A DNA stretch of 19,373 bases. Origin: an uncultured Christensenellaceae bacterium. Its GTDB lineage: Bacteria; Bacillota; Clostridia; Christensenellales; Aristaeellaceae. The DNA lies in the NCBI GenBank assembly GCA_905236495.1, contig CAJOPV010000130.1:1-19373 (forward strand), given 5' to 3'. Each line of letters begins with the position of its first letter. Position 1 is the stretch's first letter. A program made the translations under genes and the position numbers. Below, one piece after another: positions 1 through 7,262 of the stretch. The notes below the pieces were generated by a model. The model searched no databases. It saw only the letters and a list, made by a program, of their open reading frames with translations, and was not told the origin of the DNA.

Positions 1-59
1 ATGAAAGGGAGCGATTCCGTTTTCTTCCCTTTTCAAAATGGATAAGGAGCATCTGTTTC

Positions 60-758
60 ATGCGGCTCAAAACTCCCGTGACGAAGGATAACCTGAAAAC
101 CCATTTTACCTACGGGCTGTGGAAATACATTCTGCTGGCGGTGCTTGCCATCGGAGGATGGAGCATCATTTATACCGTCACCGCCTATCGTTCCCCCCAG
201 GACAAGCGAATCGACCTGTACGTGCAGACCGCCACCACCTCCTCGGAAATCATCGATCATTTTATCGAGCCCATCTGGAAGGAAACAGTGCCGGAGATGG
301 AGACCGTATCCTCCGTGGTGATGATCCCCACCGGCGATTACTCCGCCGATATGCAGTTATTTACCTACATTGCCGTCGGCGAAGGAGATATTTATTTCCT
401 GACGGAGGAAAGCTTCAAGAATTTTGCCTCCCAGGGCGCGTTCCTGCCCCTGGAGGAGATGGTGGAAAGCGGCGTTATCGCCGTAGCCGACGTGGATTTA
501 ACCAAGGGCTACGTGGCGATGCAGCAATATGACGAAAACGACGTGCCCATTTCCTCCGTCCGCCATCTGTATGGCATCCCGCTGGAGAGCTTTTACGGCT
601 TTATGAATGAAATTCAACTGGATAATCGCAGCCTGTACGCCGCGGTCATGGTAAGGAACCAGAACGACGAAAACGTGATCCCCTTCTTCAACGCCCTCCT
701 CCAGGCTGGACGGGGTGAAAAAGCTGAATGGCTCGCCACGGAAGGGGCTGCGGAATAA
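60..758 (+). CDS. Membrane-anchored protein with solute-binding-protein-like extracellular part
   Basis: This is a 232-aa protein of unknown function. A short basic N-terminus is followed by one hydrophobic helix at about residues 20-41, after which a soluble part of about 190 residues would lie outside the cell. There is no lipobox cysteine, so it looks like a signal anchor rather than a lipoprotein. The stretch around residues 105-140 (GDIYFL, then FASQGAFLPLEEM) resembles the part of extracellular sugar-binding proteins where DxYFL and GAFLPL motifs occur, but the protein is far shorter than the usual 400 residues or more. The start is supported by AAGGAG about 10 nt upstream. A strong terminator follows, so it is the last gene of its unit, and its upstream partners lie outside the window. 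I infer an accessory role to an ABC transporter. Confidence is high that it is a gene and low for function. Confidence 0.75.
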   Translation: MRLKTPVTKDNLKTHFTYGLWKYILLAVLAIGGWSIIYTVTAYRSPQDKRIDLYVQTATTSSEIIDHFIEPIWKETVPEMETVSSVVMIPTGDYSADMQLFTYIAVGEGDIYFLTEESFKNFASQGAFLPLEEMVESGVIAVADVDLTKGYVAMQQYDENDVPISSVRHLYGIPLESFYGFMNEIQLDNRSLYAAVMVRNQNDENVIPFFNALLQAGRGEKAEWLATEGAAE

Positions 759-773
759 CGCAGAGAGGGAATG

Positions 774-807
774 CCGCCGGGCTTAATGAAGCTCGGCGGA
801 TTTTTTT
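774..807 (+). terminator. Rho-independent terminator after the membrane-anchored protein gene
   Basis: An 11-bp hairpin with one G.T wobble (left arm from 774, right arm ending 799) has an AATG loop and is followed by A and seven T, with a further T run a few bases on. It starts 15 bases after the stop codon of the upstream gene and separates that gene from the pectin operon. Confidence 0.9.
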
Positions 808-840
808 GCTGTTTTTGATGAACTTTTCCCTTTCTCATTC

Positions 841-869
841 TTTACATTCTTTGCAATTTTTGTTATGCT
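841..869 (+). promoter_or_regulatory. Candidate sigma-A promoter of the pectin operon
   Basis: TTTACA (841-846) and TATGCT (864-869) are separated by 17 nt in an AT-rich gap between the terminator and the first gene of the operon. An overlapping TATAAA at 870-875 is an alternative -10 but has no good -35 at 17 nt. The position is convincing; the exact hexamers are less so. Confidence 0.5.
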
Positions 870-902
870 TATAAATAGGAATTGCATGAAAGGAACCGGC
901 TT

Positions 903-1748
903 ATGAACATCGGCATTCGCCTTCACGATACCAGAACCGGGGACCTGGACCAGCGGCTCGGCTGCGCTGAGCGGCAGGGCTTTGCCTGCGCCCATCTGGC
1001 GATGAGCAAGGCGGTGCCCGGCTTTTCCATGGATCAGGCCGCGGAATTGCTAACGGACGAGCTGGCCTCCCAGGTAAGGGAAAGTTTTGAAAAGCACCAA
1101 ATGCAGTGCGCGGTGCTGGGGTGCTACCTGAGCCTGACGGACCCCAATGAGGAATCCCGGGAAAGGACCCGGGCCATTTACCGGGCGCATTTTCGCTTTG
1201 CAAATCGGATCGGCGCCGGGGTGGTGGGCTCTGAAACGCGCCCTGCCAAAGGCTGCGCGTTTCGGGAGCCGCCGGAAGTATCCGAGGAGGCGTACCGGCT
1301 TTTTATCCAGTGCCTCAGGCCCATCGTCCGGGACGCGGAGGAGGAAAACGCCGTCTTTGCCATCGAGCCCGTGTTTTGCCATATCGTTTCCACCCCGGAG
1401 CGCGCACAGCGCATGCTGGAGGAGATCCAATCAGATCATCTGCAGATCATCCTGGACGCAGTGAATCTGCTGAGCCCGCAAACGGTAGATCGGGCGGACG
1501 AAATCATTCAAGACGCCATCGGCAGGCTGGGGGAGAGGGTGCGTATCCTGCATATGAAGGATTATCTGCCCGTGGAAAAAGGCGATGAAAGGCTGTGCTG
1601 CTGTGCCTGCGGCCTGGGGGAAATGCGGTATGAAAGGCTGCTTCGCTTTGCGGATCAGCGCGGCCTTCCCATGACGCTGGAAAACACGGCCCCGGAAAAC
1701 GCCGAGCAGGCCCGACTGTATCTGGAAAGCATTCACGCTCATTTATAA
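903..1748 (+). CDS. Sugar phosphate isomerase/epimerase family protein (TIM barrel)
   Basis: This 281-aa protein belongs to the xylose isomerase-like TIM-barrel family (AP endonuclease 2 fold, PF01261). The metal-ligand pattern of the family is visible: E155 in FAIEP, D185 in ILDAVN, H217 in ILHMKD and E260 in TLENT. It probably isomerises or epimerises a keto-sugar or sugar acid in the cytoplasm, and substrate cannot be read from the sequence. ATG 903 is chosen over a TTG at 882 because AAAGGA (889-894) sits 8 nt before 903 and would fall inside the longer reading frame. It is the first gene of the unit with GH3, GH105 and GH28, 30 nt before the GH3 start, which suggests it acts on a sugar released by these enzymes. 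Family assignment is firm; the reaction is inference. Confidence 0.85.
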   Translation: MNIGIRLHDTRTGDLDQRLGCAERQGFACAHLAMSKAVPGFSMDQAAELLTDELASQVRESFEKHQMQCAVLGCYLSLTDPNEESRERTRAIYRAHFRFANRIGAGVVGSETRPAKGCAFREPPEVSEEAYRLFIQCLRPIVRDAEEENAVFAIEPVFCHIVSTPERAQRMLEEIQSDHLQIILDAVNLLSPQTVDRADEIIQDAIGRLGERVRILHMKDYLPVEKGDERLCCCACGLGEMRYERLLRFADQRGLPMTLENTAPENAEQARLYLESIHAHL

Positions 1749-1778
1749 ACCAAACCATCTGCAAAAGGAGAAGGACAC

Positions 1779-3869
1779 ATGAAACGCGAAGAAGCACGGA
1801 AACTGGCCCAGGCGCTGGTGGATCAAATGACGATGGAAGAGGCGGCCTCCCAGCTCAGTTATCAAGCCCCTGCCATTCCCCGGCTGAATATCCCCTCTTA
1901 TAACTGGTGGAATGAAGCGCTTCACGGCGTGGCCCGGGCTGGGATGGCGACCATGTTCCCCCAGGCGGTGGGCATGGCTGCCACCTTTGACCCCGCTTTG
2001 ATCGAAGAATTAGGGGATATCGCCGCCACGGAGGGCCGGGCCAAATACAACGCCGCTTCCCGTCATGGGGATACGGATATCTATAAGGGGCTCACCTTCT
2101 GGTCGCCCAACGTGAATATTTTCAGGGATCCCCGCTGGGGCCGGGGCCAGGAGACCTTTGGGGAGGATCCTACCTTGACCTCTGAGATCGGCGCGGCTTA
2201 CGTCCGGGGCCTGCAGGGGAAAGGCGATACCATGAAGGCCGCCGCCTGCGCCAAGCATTTTGCCGTCCATTCCGGGCCGGAGGAGCTGCGCCACCATTTC
2301 AACGCCGTCGCCAGCAAAAAGGATATGGCGGAAACCTATCTGCCCGCCTTTGAAAAGCTGGTGAAGGAGGCCAAGGTAGAATCCGTCATGGGGGCGTATA
2401 ACCGCACCAATGGGGAGCCATCCTGCGCTTCCAAAGAACTGATGGGCCACCTCAAGGATTGGGGCTTTGAGGGCCATTTCGTATCCGATTGCTGGGCCAT
2501 TCGGGATTTTCACGAGGGCCATCACGTAACCAATACGCCGGTGGAATCCGCTGCCATGGCGCTGAACGCCGGGTGCGATCTGAACTGCGGCTGCACCTAT
2601 GAAAAGCTCATCGCCGCCGTGATGGCGGGCCTCCTGGACGAAAGCAAGATCAGGGAAAGCGCCGTGCGCCTGTTCACCACCCGCTATATGCTGGGCATCA
2701 TGGGCCAGGGCAGCGAATATGACAAGATCCCCTACACCGTGGTGGAATGCGAGGAGCATCTCGCCAAGGCCGCCGAAACGGCAAGGAAGGGCGCCGTGCT
2801 TTTGAAAAATAATGGCATGCTGCCCCTGAACCTGGATCAGATCAAGACCCTGGGGGTCATCGGCCCCAGCGCCGACAGCGTCAATTCCCTTATCGGCAAT
2901 TATCACGGCTCCGCCTCCCGGTATATCACCGTGCAGCAGGGCTTGCAGGATGCGCTGCAGGGCAAGGCCCGGGTGCTGTGCTCCGAGGGATGCCATCTGT
3001 ACAGGGATCGGATGTCCGGCCTGGCTCAGTTCCCGGATGATCGGCTGTCCGAAGCCCTGGCCGTAGCGGAAAACAGCGACGCCGTGGTGCTGGTGGTGGG
3101 CCTGGATGAAACGCTGGAGGGGGAGCAGGGGGATACGGGCAACCCCTTTGGCTCGGCGGATAAGCTGAACCTGCTTCTTCCCGAATCCCAGCGGCGGCTG
3201 ATGAACGCCGTTTTGAAGGTCGGCAAGCCCACCGTCATCGTATTGACCGCCGGCAGCGCTATCGACCTGGCGGAAGCGGGGGATGCCGCCGACGCTATCC
3301 TGATGGCCTGGTATCCGGGTTCTCAGGGCGGCAAGGCCGTGGCGGATATTCTGCTGGGTAAGGTATCTCCCTCCGGCAAGCTGCCCGTCACCTTCTATTA
3401 CAACCGCCAACTGGACGATATGCCCGATTTCACCGATTACAGCATGCAGGGCCGCACCTACCGCTACTTTGCGGGCAAGCCCCTGTATCCCTTCGGCTAT
3501 GGCCTGACCTACGGGGATGTGGTAGTGGAGAAAGCTTCCGTATCCGTAAATGGCGGCAAGGTCACCGTTCTGGCGGAAGCCAAAAACAGAGGCGCAGTTT
3601 CAACCGATGAGGTGATCCAGGTCTATTGCCAGAATGAGGGCAGCACGCTTTCGCCCCGGAATCCCCGCCTGTGCGGCTTCCTGCGGGTCACCGTGCCCGC
3701 CGGCGAAACGGTGAAGGCGGAGATCGCCTTTGACGCAGATCGGCTGCTGGTGGTCAATGAAGAAGGGCAGAAGGTGCGGGAAGGCAGGCCCGTGTTCTAC
3801 GTAGGCGTAGGCCAGCCGGACGAAAGAACAGAAGAACTGACGGGCAAAAAGGCCGTTCGCATTGAATGA
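1779..3869 (+). CDS. Glycoside hydrolase family 3 beta-glycosidase (beta-xylosidase-like)
   Basis: This 696-aa protein has the three-part GH3 architecture. The N-terminal barrel runs from about 1 to 320 with EALHGVARAG, WGRGQETFGEDP, K159-H160 in AKHF, and the nucleophile D237 in FVSDCW. The alpha/beta sandwich at about 330-570 includes GLDETLEGEQGD, with E447 or E449 as acid/base candidates. PFGYGLTY is at 571-578, and a fibronectin III-like C-terminal domain covers about 585-690. The early NWWNEALHG motif and the SDCW form are typical of the beta-xylosidase branch. There is no signal peptide, so it should act in the cytoplasm on imported oligosaccharides. AAAAGGAGAAGG precedes the ATG. With the adjacent GH28 and GH105 genes, removing xylose side chains from xylogalacturonan is plausible, but beta-glucosidase or arabinosidase activity is also possible. 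Confidence 0.93.
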   Translation: MKREEARKLAQALVDQMTMEEAASQLSYQAPAIPRLNIPSYNWWNEALHGVARAGMATMFPQAVGMAATFDPALIEELGDIAATEGRAKYNAASRHGDTDIYKGLTFWSPNVNIFRDPRWGRGQETFGEDPTLTSEIGAAYVRGLQGKGDTMKAAACAKHFAVHSGPEELRHHFNAVASKKDMAETYLPAFEKLVKEAKVESVMGAYNRTNGEPSCASKELMGHLKDWGFEGHFVSDCWAIRDFHEGHHVTNTPVESAAMALNAGCDLNCGCTYEKLIAAVMAGLLDESKIRESAVRLFTTRYMLGIMGQGSEYDKIPYTVVECEEHLAKAAETARKGAVLLKNNGMLPLNLDQIKTLGVIGPSADSVNSLIGNYHGSASRYITVQQGLQDALQGKARVLCSEGCHLYRDRMSGLAQFPDDRLSEALAVAENSDAVVLVVGLDETLEGEQGDTGNPFGSADKLNLLLPESQRRLMNAVLKVGKPTVIVLTAGSAIDLAEAGDAADAILMAWYPGSQGGKAVADILLGKVSPSGKLPVTFYYNRQLDDMPDFTDYSMQGRTYRYFAGKPLYPFGYGLTYGDVVVEKASVSVNGGKVTVLAEAKNRGAVSTDEVIQVYCQNEGSTLSPRNPRLCGFLRVTVPAGETVKAEIAFDADRLLVVNEEGQKVREGRPVFYVGVGQPDERTEELTGKKAVRIE

Positions 3870-3951
3870 AGTATGCAAGGCGATCGGAACGCGGCGGCCT
3901 GTTTCGCCCCGTTTCGATCCCTTTTATGATTCAGAAAGCGGGGATGATGGC

Positions 3952-5040
3952 ATGGAAGCGGTAAAGGCGTTTATCAAACGGTATCTTACGGATTACACCC
4001 CTTATAAAACCTATTGGAATTACGAGGATGGGTGCGTGCTGAAAGGCTGCGCCGATCTGTACGCCGCCACGGGCGATCAGGCCTGCCGAGCCTTCGTGCT
4101 GGATTATCTGGATCGGGTGATTTCGGACGCGGGGGAGATCACCAATTTCCCCACGGATAAATACAACATCGATTCCATCAACTGCGGCAAGGCCCTGTTC
4201 TTCGCTCTGGATGAAACGGGAGAGGAAAAGTACAGAAAGGCCCTGGATTTTTTGACAGACCGCCTTGCCACCCATCCCCGCTGCGCCTGCGGCAATTTCT
4301 GGCACAAGGAAATCTATCCCGAGCAGATTTGGCTGGACGGGCTGTACATGGCCCAGCCCTTCCGGGCGGAATATGACGTTCGCTTCGGCGGGAAAAAGGA
4401 CGCCCGGGATATCGCCCGGCAATTCAAAAACGTGCGCCAATACTTATTTGACGAGGAAAAGCAGCTGTATTACCACGCCTGCGATATGGCGAAAATACAG
4501 CCCTGGGCCAACAGGGAAACGGGGAAATCCCCTAATTTCTGGCTGCGCTCCATGGGCTGGTATCTGATGGCCCTCATCGACTGCCTGGACAGCATGGATC
4601 CCCAAATCTACGAGCATTACCGGGCTTTGGAAGATCTGTTCGTGGAGGCGATCCGGGGCATCGTCAGGTATCAGGATGAAAAGGCCGATCTTTGGTATCA
4701 GGTTATCGACCGGGCGGACGTGGAAGGAAATTATCTGGAAACCAGCGGCAGCGCCATGGTGATCTATGCCCTGCTCAAGGGCGTACGTTTGGGCATCCTG
4801 GACGGGGAAAAGTATCTGGATCGGGCTGTGAAGGCCTTTGAAAGCCTGACGGAGCAGAAGCTGAGAAAGGATGAAAACGGCGTCCTGCGGCTGTATGATA
4901 TCTGCCAGGTTGCCGGCCTCGGCCCCGGAGAAAAGCGGGACGGCAGCGTTGCTTATTATCTCAGCGAGCCCCGGGTGCCGGACGACGCCAAAGGCGTGGG
5001 CCCCTATTTCATGGCCTATGCCGAATATCTGAGGAAATAA
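3952..5040 (+). CDS. GH105 unsaturated rhamnogalacturonyl/glycuronyl hydrolase (YteR/YesR-like)
   Basis: This is an (alpha/alpha)6-barrel enzyme that removes delta-4,5-unsaturated uronic acid from oligosaccharides left by pectate or rhamnogalacturonan lyases. Family signatures are YWNYEDGCVLKG near the N-terminus, the IWLDGLYMAQPF motif with presumed catalytic D129, and FWLRSMGWYLMALID. I place the start at ATG 3952 (362 aa), because family homology begins just after it. A TTG at 3862 would add 30 residues without family likeness and overlap the GH3 stop codon. The site before 3952 is weak (AGCGGGG), so this start is not certain. It has no signal peptide and is therefore cytoplasmic. The gene lies between GH3 and GH28 and ends 3 nt before the GH28 start, so the genes are very likely cotranscribed. 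Confidence 0.9.
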   Translation: MEAVKAFIKRYLTDYTPYKTYWNYEDGCVLKGCADLYAATGDQACRAFVLDYLDRVISDAGEITNFPTDKYNIDSINCGKALFFALDETGEEKYRKALDFLTDRLATHPRCACGNFWHKEIYPEQIWLDGLYMAQPFRAEYDVRFGGKKDARDIARQFKNVRQYLFDEEKQLYYHACDMAKIQPWANRETGKSPNFWLRSMGWYLMALIDCLDSMDPQIYEHYRALEDLFVEAIRGIVRYQDEKADLWYQVIDRADVEGNYLETSGSAMVIYALLKGVRLGILDGEKYLDRAVKAFESLTEQKLRKDENGVLRLYDICQVAGLGPGEKRDGSVAYYLSEPRVPDDAKGVGPYFMAYAEYLRK

Positions 5041-5043
5041 AAC

Positions 5044-6576
5044 ATGAAATGCATTTATACGTCTTCCCGTTCCTGCACAGTACTGCTGGACCCGGAGGGA
5101 AAATATCAGGCGCGAAAAGCCTACGCCCTCACCTTGAACGGGCAGCCCATCGGCAGGGAGGATCGCTCCGTTTTTTCTCTTTTCGATCTGTGGCCCGATA
5201 CCCGGTACGAATTGAAAGCACAAGCGGAGGGTGAGGCGGCGGAAACCGTCGTATTCCAGACCGCGAAAGAGTTTTGCACGCTGAATGTACGCTCCTTCGG
5301 CGCAGCGGGCGACGGCATCCATGACGATACCTCCGCCATCCAGGCGGCAATTTTGTGCTGCCCCGAGGGCGGACGTGTGCTGATTCCGGCGGGCACCTAT
5401 CCTACCGGCCCGCTGTTCCTAAAAAGCCATATGACCCTGGAAATCAAAAAAAACGCGGTCCTTTCTCTGAAAACAGACCGAAGTGCGTTTCCTGTTCTGC
5501 CGGGCACGACCCGTACCGTGGATGAAACGGGCGAATATCTTCTGGGCACCTGGGAGGGGAATCCCCTGAAGTGCTTCGCCGGGGCGCTGACGGGCATAGA
5601 TGTTAAGGATGTTCGGATCATCGGGCAGGGCACGGTGGACGGCTGCGCTTCCCGGGATAACTGGTGGGATCGGCCCAAGGAAATGCGGGGGGCATACCGG
5701 GGCAGGCTTTTGTTTCTGGAAAGGTGCAATGATATCACTGTCCAGGGCATTACCTTCAAAAACAGCCCTTCCTGGAATCTGCATCCTTATTTCAGCAGGG
5801 ATCTTAGCTTTTTTAACGTAACTGTGCAGGCCCCCGCCGTCAGCCCCAACACCGACGGCTTTGACCCGGAAAGCTGCCGTGGCATCCGCATGTACGGCAC
5901 GGTTTTTTCCGTGGGGGACGATTGCATCGCCATCAAATCCGGCAAAATCTATATGGGCATGAAATATCAAACGCCCTGCCAGGATATCGAGATCGCCTGG
6001 TGCGGCATGCTGGACGGTCACGGCGGCGTCACCGTGGGCAGCGAAATGGCAGGAGGCGTCAAAAACGTGCGGGTGCATCACTGCCTGATGCGGGGCAACG
6101 ATCGGGGCCTGCGTATCAAGACCCGCCGAGGCCGCGGGAAGTACGCCGTGGTCGATGATATTCGCTTTGAAGACGTGCTGATGCAGGATGTGAAGGCTCC
6201 GCTGATCGTTAACAGCATGTATTACTGCGACCCGGACGGAAAAACGCCCTATGTGCAAAGCCGGGAAAAGCAGCCGGTTGATGACACCACTCCCACCGTC
6301 GGCAGCATCGCCTTTGAAAGGGTGGAAGCTGCGGGCTGCAGCGCCTGCGTGGGCTACGTGCTGGGCTTGCCGGAGCGCCCCATCAAGCATTTGACGCTGA
6401 GGGACTGCGCCTTTTCCTTCCGGGAAGATGCCCAGCCCATGGTACCCGCCATGGCGGACGGCGTGGAAACATGCGTCAAACGCGGCCTGATCCTTCGGAA
6501 CGTGGATCAGCTCACCCTGGAGCGCGTCAAAATAACGGGCATCTCCGGCCCGGAAGTAGAAAGATTTGAGATATAA
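5044..6576 (+). CDS. GH28 polygalacturonase (exo-acting type likely)
   Basis: This 510-aa protein carries all four GH28 active-site motifs on a pectate-lyase-type beta-helix: NTDG 269-272, GDDC 291-294, GHGG 325-328 and RIK 357-359. The catalytic aspartates are D271, D292 and D293. GAAGDGIHDDT around residues 85-95 is the usual start of the helix domain. The first 80 residues or so look like the small fibronectin-like N-terminal domain seen in bacterial exo-polygalacturonases, which favours exo cleavage to galacturonate or digalacturonate. There is no signal peptide, so it is cytoplasmic. GAGGAAAT at the end of the upstream gene serves as ribosome binding site. No terminator follows; the convergent Nudix gene ends only 5 nt away. 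The product, galacturonate, is the feedstock of the pathway to which uxaB and uxaA downstream belong. Confidence 0.93.
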   Translation: MKCIYTSSRSCTVLLDPEGKYQARKAYALTLNGQPIGREDRSVFSLFDLWPDTRYELKAQAEGEAAETVVFQTAKEFCTLNVRSFGAAGDGIHDDTSAIQAAILCCPEGGRVLIPAGTYPTGPLFLKSHMTLEIKKNAVLSLKTDRSAFPVLPGTTRTVDETGEYLLGTWEGNPLKCFAGALTGIDVKDVRIIGQGTVDGCASRDNWWDRPKEMRGAYRGRLLFLERCNDITVQGITFKNSPSWNLHPYFSRDLSFFNVTVQAPAVSPNTDGFDPESCRGIRMYGTVFSVGDDCIAIKSGKIYMGMKYQTPCQDIEIAWCGMLDGHGGVTVGSEMAGGVKNVRVHHCLMRGNDRGLRIKTRRGRGKYAVVDDIRFEDVLMQDVKAPLIVNSMYYCDPDGKTPYVQSREKQPVDDTTPTVGSIAFERVEAAGCSACVGYVLGLPERPIKHLTLRDCAFSFREDAQPMVPAMADGVETCVKRGLILRNVDQLTLERVKITGISGPEVERFEI

Positions 6577-6581
6577 TGGAT

Positions 6582-7262
6582 TCAGTTGCCTTTCTTAGCG
6601 GCATATAAGGTATAAGCCGACAGCGTCAGCGCATCCGTGATTTTTTCATTCTGGATCATCTGGTCTAATTCTTCTTTGGATACCAGCAGGATCTCATGGA
6701 TGCCTTCTTTTGTTTGCGGCTTTTGCGGCATAGTTACAACGCATGCATACACCTCCGCCATTCCGCTGCTCAGTCCGCTGTCGCCGGATACGGCGCCTAA
6801 ACGCTTGGCGGACAGCACAGCGGCGCCGATTTCCTCCATTAATTCTTTTCCCGCGTTCCCTGCCGCGGTAATGCCCGCTTCACCAAATCCTCGAGGAAAG
6901 CAAAGCTGCTCTTTCCTAATGGCATGGCGGAACTGACGCAGCAGTACAAATTTGCCTTCATAGACGGGAACCGTTATGACGGCTCCATTGGGCTGTGCTG
7001 GCAAAATGCGCTCATAGCAATAGCGGTTCCCCTCTCGATCCCGCACTAAATCCACGATCAGGATGGAATAGGGGCTTTCATATACCGCGCCGATTACCCG
7101 ATCGGGCGTATTGAGCTCATAATCGCAAATTACATCCAGCGACGTTTCGATGCTCAGCAATTCACAAGGCGCAAACAGAGCAGGGCGCTCCGTCATCAGC
7201 GTCTGATACCTTTTCCATTCCGTACTTTGTTCTTTTTGTTTTTTATACGCTTCAAACGTCAT
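6582..7262 (-). CDS. Nudix-fold hydrolase or ADP-ribose-binding protein, partner of the TIR gene
   Basis: This 226-aa protein has a central Nudix fold. A strand region, AVITVPVYEGKFVLLRQFRHA (residues 94-114), resembles ADP-ribose pyrophosphatases. The Nudix box spans G125-A147 and keeps K139-E140-L-x-E143-E144-x-G146, so the metal-binding glutamates are present. Against the consensus Gx5Ex7REUxEExGU, the first glutamate is I131 and the arginine is K139. About 90 residues precede the fold and have no recognisable domain. The ATG overlaps the last 11 nt of the TIR gene, and GGGG lies about 8 nt upstream inside that gene, so translation is probably coupled. ADP-ribose or a cyclic derivative from the TIR protein is the natural candidate ligand. 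Whether it hydrolyses this ligand or only senses it cannot be told from sequence. Confidence 0.85.
   Translation of the reverse strand: MTFEAYKKQKEQSTEWKRYQTLMTERPALFAPCELLSIETSLDVICDYELNTPDRVIGAVYESPYSILIVDLVRDREGNRYCYERILPAQPNGAVITVPVYEGKFVLLRQFRHAIRKEQLCFPRGFGEAGITAAGNAGKELMEEIGAAVLSAKRLGAVSGDSGLSSGMAEVYACVVTMPQKPQTKEGIHEILLVSKEELDQMIQNEKITDALTLSAYTLYAAKKGN

Noticed and set aside
1..59. AAAGGGA/TCCCTTT pairing before the first gene
   Set aside because: The arms are short and the T-rich tail is weak. With the upstream sequence outside the window, it cannot be called a terminator or attenuator.
882..902. TTG start for the sugar isomerase
   Set aside because: AAAGGA (889-894) fits ATG 903 at 8 nt and would lie within the longer coding frame.
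2010..3410. A 466-codon frame opposite the GH3 gene
   Set aside because: It is the shadow of a GH3 gene whose catalytic motifs are all on the top strand.
3862..3951. TTG start for the GH105 gene
   Set aside because: The extra 30 residues have no family likeness and overlap the GH3 stop. The weak binding site at 3952 leaves a little doubt.
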